Assembly (NCBI GenBank): GCA_947453965.1 | Contig: CANGIQ010000004.1 | Span: 62,001 to 126,000, forward strand | DNA from: Comamonadaceae bacterium | Lineage (GTDB): Bacteria; Pseudomonadota; Gammaproteobacteria; Burkholderiales; Burkholderiaceae_C | DNA length: 64,000 nucleotides | Reading direction: 5' to 3' | In this document: one piece after another, positions 1 to 8,195 of the stretch | Layout of the letters: every line of letters begins with the position of its first letter | Numbering within the stretch: the first letter of the stretch is position 1 | The notes under the pieces: generated by a model | Databases searched by the model: none | What the model saw: the letters and a program-made list of their open reading frames with translations, nothing else | Told to the model about the DNA's origin: nothing | Made by a program: the position numbers and the translations under genes

Positions 1-82
1 ATTAGAAGTTAGAACTTATGATTCTTCATCGCTCTATACTTATCAAGTCAATACGTCGTAGTTAAGCCATCTTGAGGTTTCA

Positions 83-1177
83 ATGCAAGTTTCTGTTCTA
101 GTTAAATTACTCTCAATCATGAGTGTGAATACCTCTGCCGAAACTGCAATTACTGCACGTGATATCGCGCTTAAATGGGATAAGCGTTATCCAGATGGTG
201 AACCGGATGAAAGCACGCTGCGGCAAGTTCAACGGTATATGAATGAGCTGACCGCGTCCATAGAAGACTTGCCTCCTCTGATTGAGTATGAAGAGTTTCA
301 AATCTCAATCACGCCAAAGCTTCAAGGAAAAAAGGCCAGAGAAGTCCGTCACTTCTATTTGCCACCAGACAGAGTTGTCAAGTGGTTTATGACAGAACAG
401 GCGGCGGTTAACCTTCTATTAACTGGTCAAGTGGTTGGTCAATCTTTGGGCGGTATAAAGCAGCTTGGCTTGAATCGCGTTAAGTCGATTGCCAGCGATG
501 TCATTGATTTAAAGAAGTCTGATGAACTTCGACGAATTGCAAGCAGTATCAGAATTGTTCAGGACGGCTTAGGCCGTTTGCGCGCCACTATTCGTCCAGG
601 CATCCTTCAAACCATGATGGATAGCATCATTTCAGACAAGGCTGTATCTTTTACCTATGTGAAGCCCAATGGTGAGTCTAAAAAGCATACGGTTAATCCA
701 TTGGGTTTGGTGAGCAAGGACGGTGCTATTTATCTGATTGCCACGAAGGGCAGTGATCCCAAAAAAATTCACTTCGCATTGCAACGGGTTATTGACGCGG
801 ATGTTGCAAGTCGATCGCCGAGAATTGTTCCATTAGGTTTCGATCTTGACCAATACATCGAGGAAACGCATCAATTGAGTCATCCTATTGGTGAGGGGAT
901 TCAACTTGTTCTAGAAGCGAATGATGAAGCACTTTTTCATTTCGTAGAACGGCCTCTTGCGCGTACGCAAAAGATTGAAAAATCACGTACAAAAAAATGG
1001 CACAAGATTACTGCTGAAATTCCAAACACAATACTTCTTATGCCATTTTTAATGAGCATGCTTAAAAACGTTCGTGTAATTGAGCCGCTTTCACTTCGAA
1101 AAGAAGTTGCCAATATGATTGAACAGATGAAGGAAAACTACTCGATTCCAGGCGCTGATGAGCTGCACCGTATATAG
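83..1177 (+). CDS. WYL-domain transcriptional regulator
   Basis: Probable DNA-binding regulator of the WYL family, in which an N-terminal helix-turn-helix region is followed by a ligand-sensing WYL domain. The WYL segment is visible around residues 190-235, with the run VNPLGLVSKDGAIYLIA followed by a basic, R/H-rich stretch. The N-terminal 100 residues look like a winged-helix part (STLRQVQRYMNEL). The start at 83 is supported by a GAGG Shine-Dalgarno sequence 8 bases upstream; a second ATG lies 12 codons in. It is the leftmost gene of the AT-rich island and points toward it. WYL proteins often repress defence genes, so control of the four neighbours is a reasonable inference, not shown. Confidence 0.85.
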   Translation: MQVSVLVKLLSIMSVNTSAETAITARDIALKWDKRYPDGEPDESTLRQVQRYMNELTASIEDLPPLIEYEEFQISITPKLQGKKAREVRHFYLPPDRVVKWFMTEQAAVNLLLTGQVVGQSLGGIKQLGLNRVKSIASDVIDLKKSDELRRIASSIRIVQDGLGRLRATIRPGILQTMMDSIISDKAVSFTYVKPNGESKKHTVNPLGLVSKDGAIYLIATKGSDPKKIHFALQRVIDADVASRSPRIVPLGFDLDQYIEETHQLSHPIGEGIQLVLEANDEALFHFVERPLARTQKIEKSRTKKWHKITAEIPNTILLMPFLMSMLKNVRVIEPLSLRKEVANMIEQMKENYSIPGADELHRI

Positions 1178-1200
1178 AAGTGCAGGCATGATCTGAATCA

Positions 1201-1809
1201 TCATGCTGATTTTTTCAAGTAAGGGCCATAGACTTCAGCCGGCGCAAATCCTGCACAGAGTTGCTCGATGATATGGTCGCGAAAGTTGCGGACCTCTGGC
1301 GATAAGTTAGAGCGGTTCGCTGTGTAAAACTCCCACATTATTTCGGAAGCTTTAACTTTTGAAATCTTGATTGTTTTTTGAAGGCGGATTGCATTGGCAG
1401 CTTTTGCTTTATGGATGTGGTCCCAAAATTCGGGTAGCTTAGCTTCCCAATTAAAGGCATAACAGATTTGACGCTCTTGTTCGCAGTCGAATTTGTTTTT
1501 GATGCCTTCGCCGCACTCACCTTTGCGACCTACGATCAAAGTTGAGATACGTGGCAACTTCGCTTGCTCAGCAAAGTCAAAAATTACACCCAACACACGG
1601 CCTGTTCGTACAGGAATCATTTTCTGAATGTCAGTGTCATTTGGATGACGCTGTTTTGCCAGTTCGATCAACTCTTTGTATGTCAGCACTGTCTTATTTT
1701 TAGCTGTCTCGATCAAAATTGGATAAAACAGACTTGCCAAATGCAAGCTTAAGTCTGTATGAAAATTTTGCTCACTAGAGTCAACGGAGAGAGGGGAGAA
1801 GTTAGTCAT
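1201..1809 (-). CDS. Hypothetical protein of the AT-rich island
   Basis: A soluble protein of about 202 residues that I do not recognise. The ORF track begins at a TTG (1872), but the ATG at 1809 has an AAGGA five bases upstream and leaves the shared regulatory box (1865-1882) outside the gene, so I prefer it. A segment reading LTYKELIELA, then VRTGRVLGVIFDFAEQ and LPRISTLIVG, vaguely resembles the winged-helix part of alkyltransferase-like proteins; this is only a pattern impression and the reactive PCHR motif is absent. It is downstream of the FtsH-like gene on the same strand, with a 105-base gap carrying its own box, so it may have its own promoter. Confidence 0.7.
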   Translation of the reverse strand: MTNFSPLSVDSSEQNFHTDLSLHLASLFYPILIETAKNKTVLTYKELIELAKQRHPNDTDIQKMIPVRTGRVLGVIFDFAEQAKLPRISTLIVGRKGECGEGIKNKFDCEQERQICYAFNWEAKLPEFWDHIHKAKAANAIRLQKTIKISKVKASEIMWEFYTANRSNLSPEVRNFRDHIIEQLCAGFAPAEVYGPYLKKSA

Positions 1810-1864
1810 GTCATTCCTTAAATCAGGGTTGCTTTGCGATTCATTTGATAGTTTTTCAGATGGT

Positions 1865-1882
1865 GGCGACAAAAGATGTCGT
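1865..1882 (-). promoter_or_regulatory. Island box 1 (ACGACWKYWTTTGTCGCY)
   Basis: On the minus strand this reads ACGACATCTTTTGTCGCC. It contains the inverted repeat CGACA-N5-TGTCG. It lies 55 bases upstream of the ATG at 1809 of the small hypothetical gene, in the same orientation as that gene. Nearly the same 18-mer occurs upstream of two other island genes, so it is a candidate operator or activator site for the island regulator. Confidence 0.65.
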
Positions 1883-1914
1883 TTTATCGAATGTTTATCG
1901 ATTTTTCCATGTGT

Positions 1915-3345
1915 CTACGCAACAAGAGAGAAAGGACCTCCAGGTTTTTTCATTGATTCCCTTTGCAACTGAATGATTGATTCAAAGTCTTTTCGTGTAA
2001 GAAACGTTTTTTCATTCAATGTCTCTGCAATCAGCTTTAAAAGCTGATGGTGGGCTTTAAAGAGGCTCAGTACCATCTCAAATTGAGTAGACAGGTATTC
2101 GCGAATCATGATTTCTACATGGGCGTATTCTGATGGCGTTGGCTTGCCGAGCACGACTTCAAGATTTGATGCGGCTTGCGCATCAGTGGAAAGATCTGGT
2201 GAGTGCCCCCACTTACCAAATAATCCGCCTGCAAGTCGAGTTGCAGATTCAAGGTCTGATTTGGAGCCACTTGCGCTTGTTTGCGTCGCTCCAAGTAAAT
2301 AGTGCTCTGCTACACGTCCACCGAGTGCGACACGAATCTTGTGCGTGATGTCTCGATAGGTCAAGTCATCACTGATTCGTTCATGATCGTCATAGCCACG
2401 AACGACAACGCCATGTGTTCCACCACGCTTTATGACACTACAGTATTCAGGCGGTGTTTTGTCTTTGGAGTCCAAATAAACAACAAGGGCGTGTCCAGCT
2501 TCATGAATAGCGTGACGCTGGCGAATTTCAGGTGGATCTAATTGATCATCGCATTCGCTAATTCCATACACAGCCAGCATCACCAAGTCATTAAATGTGA
2601 CTTTTCGCTTCTCTGACCACGCGCGACGCTGGAGTGATTTTTGAACAATGCTGCGGCGACGGTAGTCATTCAATTCATGCCGAACTAGACATCCGACACG
2701 TTTCAGATTGGATTGATACGACTCATCAACAATGCCAATACCCGTTTCCTCCAGAAATGCCTGGGCAGTTTCTTCATAACCAATTTCAGGTATTTCAATG
2801 CGCCGATCGAAGAGGCCAGATTGACGTAACTGCTTGTCCATTTGGGATACAGACTGCAATCCTGTTACAAAAACAATAGGTTGCTGCAGAATCCCTGCTC
2901 TAAGGCGTTTTGCGAGCTCTTTGCGAAATTCATAGGCCTTGTCTTCATCGTGCGTTGGACATTCAGGCCACTCATGATCATCCTCGTCATCGTTCGCACC
3001 ATTTTTAAGCCAAGCACCGGGTTCAAGGTAGATGAGAACAGGTTCATTGCCAGCTAAGACATCGAGCCACTCGCCAAAATTACTGACTTGATCATGAGCG
3101 ATGATATGCAACTGCATACCTGCCTCACCAGCAATGTAATGGACCATTGTTTGAATTGCTTCAACATCGTGATGTTCGATGACTACTGCATGCCCAATCA
3201 TTTCCCATTCATGTCGGAAAAAGCTAGAGCCAGTTGCTGTCTTGATGGCATCTTTCCAACGCTTGATGGCACTTGTCTCGGGAAGAAAATTCCAAAATGT
3301 ACACCCCAAATTTGCTGTCGATATTTGTGGAATAGTTTTTTTCAT
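1915..3345 (-). CDS. FtsH-like M41 zinc protease with degenerate AAA domain
   Basis: The C-terminal half is an FtsH-type M41 peptidase. The zinc motif HEAGH lies at residues 281-285, the third ligand is probably D364 in SKSDLESAT, and GGRVAEHYLLG matches the family's conserved block. The N-terminal half keeps an AAA-like end (FVTGLQ...LFDRRIEIPEI, the arginine-finger region), but no Walker A sequence is present and the Walker B position reads LIYLEPG. No transmembrane segment is obvious. Known FtsH proteins need ATP to unfold substrates, so this one probably cleaves loose substrates or uses a partner. The start has AAGGAG seven bases upstream. Low G+C like its neighbours. Confidence 0.85.
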   Translation of the reverse strand: MKKTIPQISTANLGCTFWNFLPETSAIKRWKDAIKTATGSSFFRHEWEMIGHAVVIEHHDVEAIQTMVHYIAGEAGMQLHIIAHDQVSNFGEWLDVLAGNEPVLIYLEPGAWLKNGANDDEDDHEWPECPTHDEDKAYEFRKELAKRLRAGILQQPIVFVTGLQSVSQMDKQLRQSGLFDRRIEIPEIGYEETAQAFLEETGIGIVDESYQSNLKRVGCLVRHELNDYRRRSIVQKSLQRRAWSEKRKVTFNDLVMLAVYGISECDDQLDPPEIRQRHAIHEAGHALVVYLDSKDKTPPEYCSVIKRGGTHGVVVRGYDDHERISDDLTYRDITHKIRVALGGRVAEHYLLGATQTSASGSKSDLESATRLAGGLFGKWGHSPDLSTDAQAASNLEVVLGKPTPSEYAHVEIMIREYLSTQFEMVLSLFKAHHQLLKLIAETLNEKTFLTRKDFESIIQLQRESMKKPGGPFSLVA

Positions 3346-3387
3346 GTATCGCTCCTTTGTCTGTGAAGATGCACGGTAAATGAATTA

Positions 3388-3405
3388 AGCGACAAATACT
3401 GTCGT
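3388..3405 (-). promoter_or_regulatory. Island box 2
   Basis: Minus strand reading ACGACAGTATTTGTCGCT, containing CGACA-N5-TGTCG. It is 42 bases upstream of the FtsH-like start codon and points the same way. It shares the 203-base divergent intergenic region with box 3. Confidence 0.65.
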
Positions 3406-3478
3406 CAAAAATGAAAGCCTTTTTGAGGCGGCATTGAGAACCCTAATTTCGCCGGAAATTCGGATTCCATAAATATTG

Positions 3479-3496
3479 ACGACTTCTTTTGTCGCC
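3479..3496 (+). promoter_or_regulatory. Island box 3
   Basis: Plus strand reading ACGACTTCTTTTGTCGCC, which differs from box 1 at one position. It is 52 bases upstream of the ATG at 3549 of the lipoprotein gene and has the same orientation as that gene. Confidence 0.65.
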
Positions 3497-3548
3497 TTCA
3501 TTTCTCACAATAGTTTTTGTTAACAACTTAACGAGTTGGGGGAAAGCG

Positions 3549-4616
3549 ATGTCCGCAGTAAAGCCAAGTACATGCTCTTTTAGGAGGCGCAAACTTTTCG
3601 ACGCTCATGCGCTCTTGTGCATTTTTATTGCGACGTCAATTCTTTTCCTCTGCGGTTGTGCCACGACGCCAGTGACCAGCCGTAATGCAAGTACACCCGT
3701 ACGGGCCACAGGTGTTGGATCAACAATGGAAAATGCAAAAGAGAATGCGTTTCGCCAAGCGATTGAAAACAAAATTGGTGTTCTCGTTCTCAGCGAGAAA
3801 GAAATTAAGAATTTCAAGCTGAACAAAGATGACATCTTGACGTTTAGTGCTGGATTTATTGATGACTACAACGTGATTAGCAAAGAAAAGTTAGCTGCAA
3901 AATGGGTTGTAACTATCGATGCATGGGTTTCTGGTAGCCGCCTTGCAAACAAGATTACAGCAATCAGCTCGGTGGATGGTTCGATCAGCGGAAAAAAAGC
4001 AGCTGATCGATTCGATTCATTCATCAAACAAAAGCAACAAGCGGATCGGTTGCTACAAAAAATGATTTCTGGCTTTCCTGAAGATGCGATTCAGGTTAGA
4101 TTTCTCCGGACCGAGATGAAATTTGATCCAGACCGACGTGCGCAGGTTTTAATTTATTTTGAAACTGCATGGAGTAAGGCTTACATTACTTCACTCTTGG
4201 AAATGCTTGCACTTCTCCAAGATACAACTTATGGAAATGGGTTTGTTGGTGTCGTAAATGTTAGTCACAAAAAACCAGATGACTGGTTCGGAAGCCTTGA
4301 TACTTTTTATTTTTTAGATCGTCATTTATTCAATACCTTGTATAACCAACTAAATAACACCAAAATTGCTGTGCGTTTAAAAATTCGAGATGGCCGAACG
4401 GTCGTGCATGAAGACTGCTGGCCGCTCGACAATCAGTTCATTACCTATGGTTATGGAAGTCAACTTGGGATTTTGGGCAATCGCATCTTTGAATCTAAGA
4501 TTCAAATGGAAATTCCGTATGGCTCGTCTGCGCATCGCGTCTTAGAAAGTGCGAGTAGCATCACACTTTCTATTGAATCTGCAGACCGTTGTAGTCGCTC
4601 TAAGACAAAGCGCTAA
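3549..4616 (+). CDS. LPP20/FlgT-N-like outer lipoprotein
   Basis: A predicted lipoprotein of 355 residues. The chosen ATG at 3549 follows a GGGGGA stretch and gives a standard signal peptide: a basic N-terminus (FRRRK), a hydrophobic core and the lipobox LCGC with the lipidated Cys at residue 37. The track start at 3489 would add 20 residues and is less likely. Just after the Cys, the segment ATGVGSTMENAKENAFRQAI then DDILTFSAGFIDDY resembles the LPP20 / FlgT N-terminal fold, found in surface lipoproteins and flagellar proteins. The remaining 200 residues are unrecognised. No flagellar genes are near, so its role here is unknown. It is divergent from the protease gene. Confidence 0.7.
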   Translation: MSAVKPSTCSFRRRKLFDAHALLCIFIATSILFLCGCATTPVTSRNASTPVRATGVGSTMENAKENAFRQAIENKIGVLVLSEKEIKNFKLNKDDILTFSAGFIDDYNVISKEKLAAKWVVTIDAWVSGSRLANKITAISSVDGSISGKKAADRFDSFIKQKQQADRLLQKMISGFPEDAIQVRFLRTEMKFDPDRRAQVLIYFETAWSKAYITSLLEMLALLQDTTYGNGFVGVVNVSHKKPDDWFGSLDTFYFLDRHLFNTLYNQLNNTKIAVRLKIRDGRTVVHEDCWPLDNQFITYGYGSQLGILGNRIFESKIQMEIPYGSSAHRVLESASSITLSIESADRCSRSKTKR

Positions 4617-4658
4617 TTTGCTAACTTATAAGTAGAGAAATTCAGTGCTAAATTTGAT

Positions 4659-4668
4659 TTTTGTCGCT
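4659..4668 (+). promoter_or_regulatory. Half island box upstream of DUF2779 gene
   Basis: TTTTGTCGCT matches the right half of boxes 1-3, but the left ACGAC half is missing. It sits 48 bases upstream of the ATG at 4717, the same distance class and orientation as the full boxes. Confidence 0.4.
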
Positions 4669-4716
4669 TTTGCTTTTAATGTGTGAAAGCTTTTTTTTCA
4701 AAATAAAGGTGCGTTA

Positions 4717-6858
4717 ATGTCAACAGCTTCTAAGGCTCGTTATTTGAGCAAATCGCGTTTTAAATTGGCATTGGAATGCCCAACTAGGCTTTTTTACGCT
4801 AAAGAGTCAAATGGGTATTTCGACAAAAATCAAGATAACGATTTCCTACACGCACTGGCTGATGGCGGAAATCAGGTTGGCGAACTTGCAAAATTTAAAT
4901 ACCATCCAAATCCAATTGGCGAAGCTATTACCGTGGAGCCGCTTGGATATGAGGAAGCACTTTCACAAACTCGATTGAAGATGTCTACTTCGACTCGCAC
5001 TGTGATTGCTGAGGCCGCATTGCTGCATGAGACATTTTTTGTTCGTGTTGATATTCTGATTCATGATCCTGTCGCTAAGACAATCGAGATCATCGAGGTG
5101 AAGTCAAAAAGTATTGATGATGCGACCATTGCGTCACGCTTCAAAAATGATAAAGGAAACTTTCAAGCGAAATGGCTCCCTTATCTCTATGACGTCACAT
5201 TTCAATCAGAAGTCGCTAGGCGTTGTTTCCCTGAGTACAAAATTATTTCTAAGTTGTTGTTGCTAGATTCTGATGAAGTTTGCGACATTGATGCCTTGCA
5301 TCAAAAATTCAAAATCGTCACGGTGAAAGATCCTCAGTCTGGTAAGGCGCGCGTTCGCATTGAAACGGCACCTGATTTAACGCGTGATGATTTGGGCCGA
5401 TTGAATTTCTTGCGTGAAGTTCTTGTTAGCGACATCGTTCATGAATTGCGTGCTAAACCGATTGACAACACTCCGCACGTTCCTTCTGAACATGGCAGGG
5501 ATTTGAACACCTTCATGAGTTGGGTAGGACGCCTTCAAGCAGAAGGCGCTTTATATTTCGGAGGCGTTTCCAAGGCATGTAAGTCATGTCAATTCAGAGC
5601 AGGTCCAAATGAGCCGAAGAAGAGTGGTGTTCATGACTGTTGGCAAACTGCTTTGAGTCAAGGGATGCTTGATTCCGGACGTGATATCGAAGATCGTAGT
5701 GAGCCACTTTCCATTGATATTTGGGGTGGGGGTTCTGGGTCGGTCAGTATGGCCGATCGGGTGCTTGAGGCGCGACGTGCATTTCTTGCTCATGTCCAAG
5801 AGGATGATGTTCGTCCAAAAAATCAAAGTAATGAAATTGGGATGTCTTCGCTTGAACGACGGATGTTTCAGGTGAAGGCAGCCAATGAAAAAACAAATGT
5901 TGTTGAAATTAATGAGGACGTCTTGAGTGCCATAGATAATTGGGAGTGGCCTTTGCACATGATTGACTTTGAAACTTCAGCACCAGCAATTCCTTTCTTT
6001 AAGGATATGCATCCATATCAAACTTTGGCGTTCCAGTTCAGTCACCACATCATGGAAAAGTTGCCTAGCGGCAAGGTGAAAATTCGTCATGCGAATCAAT
6101 GGATCAGCACGAAGGCAGAGTCATTTCCAAGTATTGAGTTTGTTAGGCAGTTACGAAACGCCTTGATGCCAGGTGGACGCCTAGTTGGTACAGTTTTTCG
6201 ATATCACAATCATGAAAACTCTGTGCTGCGCAGCCTGCGTAAGACAATCCTTGATGAAGGACAGTCTTTGGTGCCTGATATGGAGGCCCTGGTTGAGTTC
6301 ATTGATCTGATTACTAAATCAACGAGCTCTGAGGCATCGTTTGAAGGTGAGAAACAAATGGTTGACTTGCACCGTTTGATTCAAAAGGGTTATTACTCTA
6401 GCGTGGCCGGTGGCAGCATTTCTTTGAAATACATGCTCCCCGCTGTACTTCATGACGCGCCAGCAGTTTCAGATTTTTATCGTAAGCCAAAGATCTATGG
6501 AGCGGGTCTTGTTATCGATAGCCTTAACTTTAATCAGGAAGGGCATGTCTGGCTGCAAGCAGATAAAGGAAATGATCCTTACAAAACATTGCCAGGTATT
6601 TTTGGCCCAGACTATGGAGAGCTTGATGCCATCATTGCCCGTCTTGCGGGAGACGAAGAGGGGGAAGATGGTGCGATCAATCAAGGCGGTCTGGCCATGA
6701 CGGCCTATAACTACACTCAATTTACCAGCTTGCAAGATGCTGATCGTGAACGAATTCAATCCGCACTTTTGCGTTACTGTGAGCTCGATACTTTGGCTAT
6801 GGTTATTTTGGTGCAGGGTGTGATGGAGTTGCGTGGTACCCCGCTAACTATTCAATAA
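4717..6858 (+). CDS. DUF2779 protein: Cas4-like Fe-S nuclease plus DEDD exonuclease
   Basis: A two-domain nuclease candidate of 713 residues. Residues 1-310 look Cas4/AddB-like: C21 near the N-terminus and C288, C291, C308 could hold a 4Fe-4S cluster, and D112, E127 and K129 (IEIIEVKSK) form a PD-(D/E)XK site. From about residue 410 a DEDD-type 3'-5' exonuclease fold begins with HMIDFET (D417, E419) and ends with YCELDTLAM (D691), as in DUF2779. The family is widespread but its function is not settled; DNA or RNA processing, and defence, are inferences. A half copy of the island box lies upstream. All catalytic residues I can place are intact. Confidence 0.85.
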   Translation: MSTASKARYLSKSRFKLALECPTRLFYAKESNGYFDKNQDNDFLHALADGGNQVGELAKFKYHPNPIGEAITVEPLGYEEALSQTRLKMSTSTRTVIAEAALLHETFFVRVDILIHDPVAKTIEIIEVKSKSIDDATIASRFKNDKGNFQAKWLPYLYDVTFQSEVARRCFPEYKIISKLLLLDSDEVCDIDALHQKFKIVTVKDPQSGKARVRIETAPDLTRDDLGRLNFLREVLVSDIVHELRAKPIDNTPHVPSEHGRDLNTFMSWVGRLQAEGALYFGGVSKACKSCQFRAGPNEPKKSGVHDCWQTALSQGMLDSGRDIEDRSEPLSIDIWGGGSGSVSMADRVLEARRAFLAHVQEDDVRPKNQSNEIGMSSLERRMFQVKAANEKTNVVEINEDVLSAIDNWEWPLHMIDFETSAPAIPFFKDMHPYQTLAFQFSHHIMEKLPSGKVKIRHANQWISTKAESFPSIEFVRQLRNALMPGGRLVGTVFRYHNHENSVLRSLRKTILDEGQSLVPDMEALVEFIDLITKSTSSEASFEGEKQMVDLHRLIQKGYYSSVAGGSISLKYMLPAVLHDAPAVSDFYRKPKIYGAGLVIDSLNFNQEGHVWLQADKGNDPYKTLPGIFGPDYGELDAIIARLAGDEEGEDGAINQGGLAMTAYNYTQFTSLQDADRERIQSALLRYCELDTLAMVILVQGVMELRGTPLTIQ

Positions 6859-6866
6859 ATCGCACC

Positions 6867-8195
6867 ATGACACAACACGCCGCCGTATCCGGTGTTATTT
6901 ATTGGTTCAGACATGACCTGCGTCTTCACGACAACCCTGCATTGACGCAGGCGATTTTGTGGGCAGAGCGTCACCACACCTGGTTGTTGCCTGTGTACGT
7001 GCACGACACGGCCCTGCGTCTAGACACACCTTGGGGCTTTGCGCGCACCAGTGACCATCGTTTGGCGTGGACTCAAATGGCAGTGCAAGATGTGGCAGAA
7101 CAAATCGCGGAACTCGGCAGCCAGCTGTTGCAAATCACGGGCGACCCCAGTGTGGCGTTGGCAGAGCTGATGCAGCGCTCAGCAGCAACCCTGTTGGTGT
7201 GCGAAGAGGTTGCCGCGCCTTACGAACAGGCGCACATTCAAGCCTTGCAAGCAAGCGGGGTGACGGTGCACACCGTATGGCAATCTACCCTCATGACGCC
7301 TGAGCAACTGCCATTCGAAACCCATGAGGTGCCCGATGTGTTTTCGAGTTTTCGGCGAGCAGTAGAGCGTAAAACTTTCGCACCAGTGCCACCGGTGAGC
7401 GCTGTCACGCGTCTTCCCGCCTTGCCCGAGCAGATGGACTTTCACTTTGCGCTGGGTCGTGAACTGGGCCTCAACAACGCGGCCATTTTGAACGACCCAC
7501 GCTCCGCATTTCCTTGGTCGCAGCCTGCGTTTCATGGCGGTGAGCGCGCGGCCCTCGTGCATCTGGCTCAGTATTGCAGCCGTGGTTTACCGCATAGCTA
7601 CAAAACCACGCGTAACGGACTGTGCGGCGCAGACTACTCCACCAAATGGTCACCTTGGTTGGCCACAGGCGCCTTATCACCGCGTCAAGCGTGGTCGGCC
7701 ATTGCTTCTTTCGAGGCGCAGCATGGCGCCAATGACAGCACCTACTGGATTGGTTTTGAGCTGCTGTGGCGTGACCACTTTCGTTGGCTGCACCGCAAAC
7801 ATGGCGATCGCATGTATTGGCAACGCGGTTTGTCTGAGGCGCCGTATCAGCGACCCCGTCACAACGCAGGCGTATTTGAGCGTTGGCGATCTGGTCAAAC
7901 CGGCCATGCCTTCATTGACGCAGGCATGCGTGAGCTCAATGCCACGGGCTACGCGTCCAACCGCATGCGGCAAAACTTGGCAAGCTATTTGATTCACGAC
8001 TTGCACTGTGATTGGCGCGCCGGAGCCGCTTGGTTTGAATCCCAGTTGATTGATTTTGATGTGTACAACAACCAAGGCAATTGGTTGTACTTGAGCGGAC
8101 GTGGAACCGACCCCAGAGGGTCCAGGCGCTTTAACCCCGACAAGCAAGCCGATGACTACGATCCCGACGGCGCTTTCCGTGAACTCTGGCGGTAA
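6867..8195 (+). CDS. Cryptochrome-DASH / deoxyribodipyrimidine photolyase
   Basis: A blue-light flavoprotein of 442 residues that repairs UV-made pyrimidine dimers or acts as a photoreceptor. The N-terminal antenna domain begins YWFRHDLRLHDNPAL. The run LMTPEQLPF followed by PDVFSSFRR, and the C-terminal NWLYLSGRGTDPR and FNPDKQADDYDPDG, are typical of the cry-DASH branch rather than class I CPD photolyases. It starts only 8 bases after the island's last stop codon, yet its G+C is that of the core. Its 3' end overlaps the convergent MerR gene by 40 bases. The pairing with a LitR/CarH-like regulator suggests light control. Confidence 0.9.
   Translation: MTQHAAVSGVIYWFRHDLRLHDNPALTQAILWAERHHTWLLPVYVHDTALRLDTPWGFARTSDHRLAWTQMAVQDVAEQIAELGSQLLQITGDPSVALAELMQRSAATLLVCEEVAAPYEQAHIQALQASGVTVHTVWQSTLMTPEQLPFETHEVPDVFSSFRRAVERKTFAPVPPVSAVTRLPALPEQMDFHFALGRELGLNNAAILNDPRSAFPWSQPAFHGGERAALVHLAQYCSRGLPHSYKTTRNGLCGADYSTKWSPWLATGALSPRQAWSAIASFEAQHGANDSTYWIGFELLWRDHFRWLHRKHGDRMYWQRGLSEAPYQRPRHNAGVFERWRSGQTGHAFIDAGMRELNATGYASNRMRQNLASYLIHDLHCDWRAGAAWFESQLIDFDVYNNQGNWLYLSGRGTDPRGSRRFNPDKQADDYDPDGAFRELWR

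Noticed and set aside
1-82. Attachment site or mobile-element end at the left edge
   Set aside because: No repeat matching DNA near 6860 was found by eye, and no integrase or transposase gene is present; the left border of the island lies outside the window.
1810-1872. Extended N-terminus of the small island protein from a TTG
   Set aside because: It would place a regulatory box inside the gene, while the ATG at 1809 has a good ribosome site.
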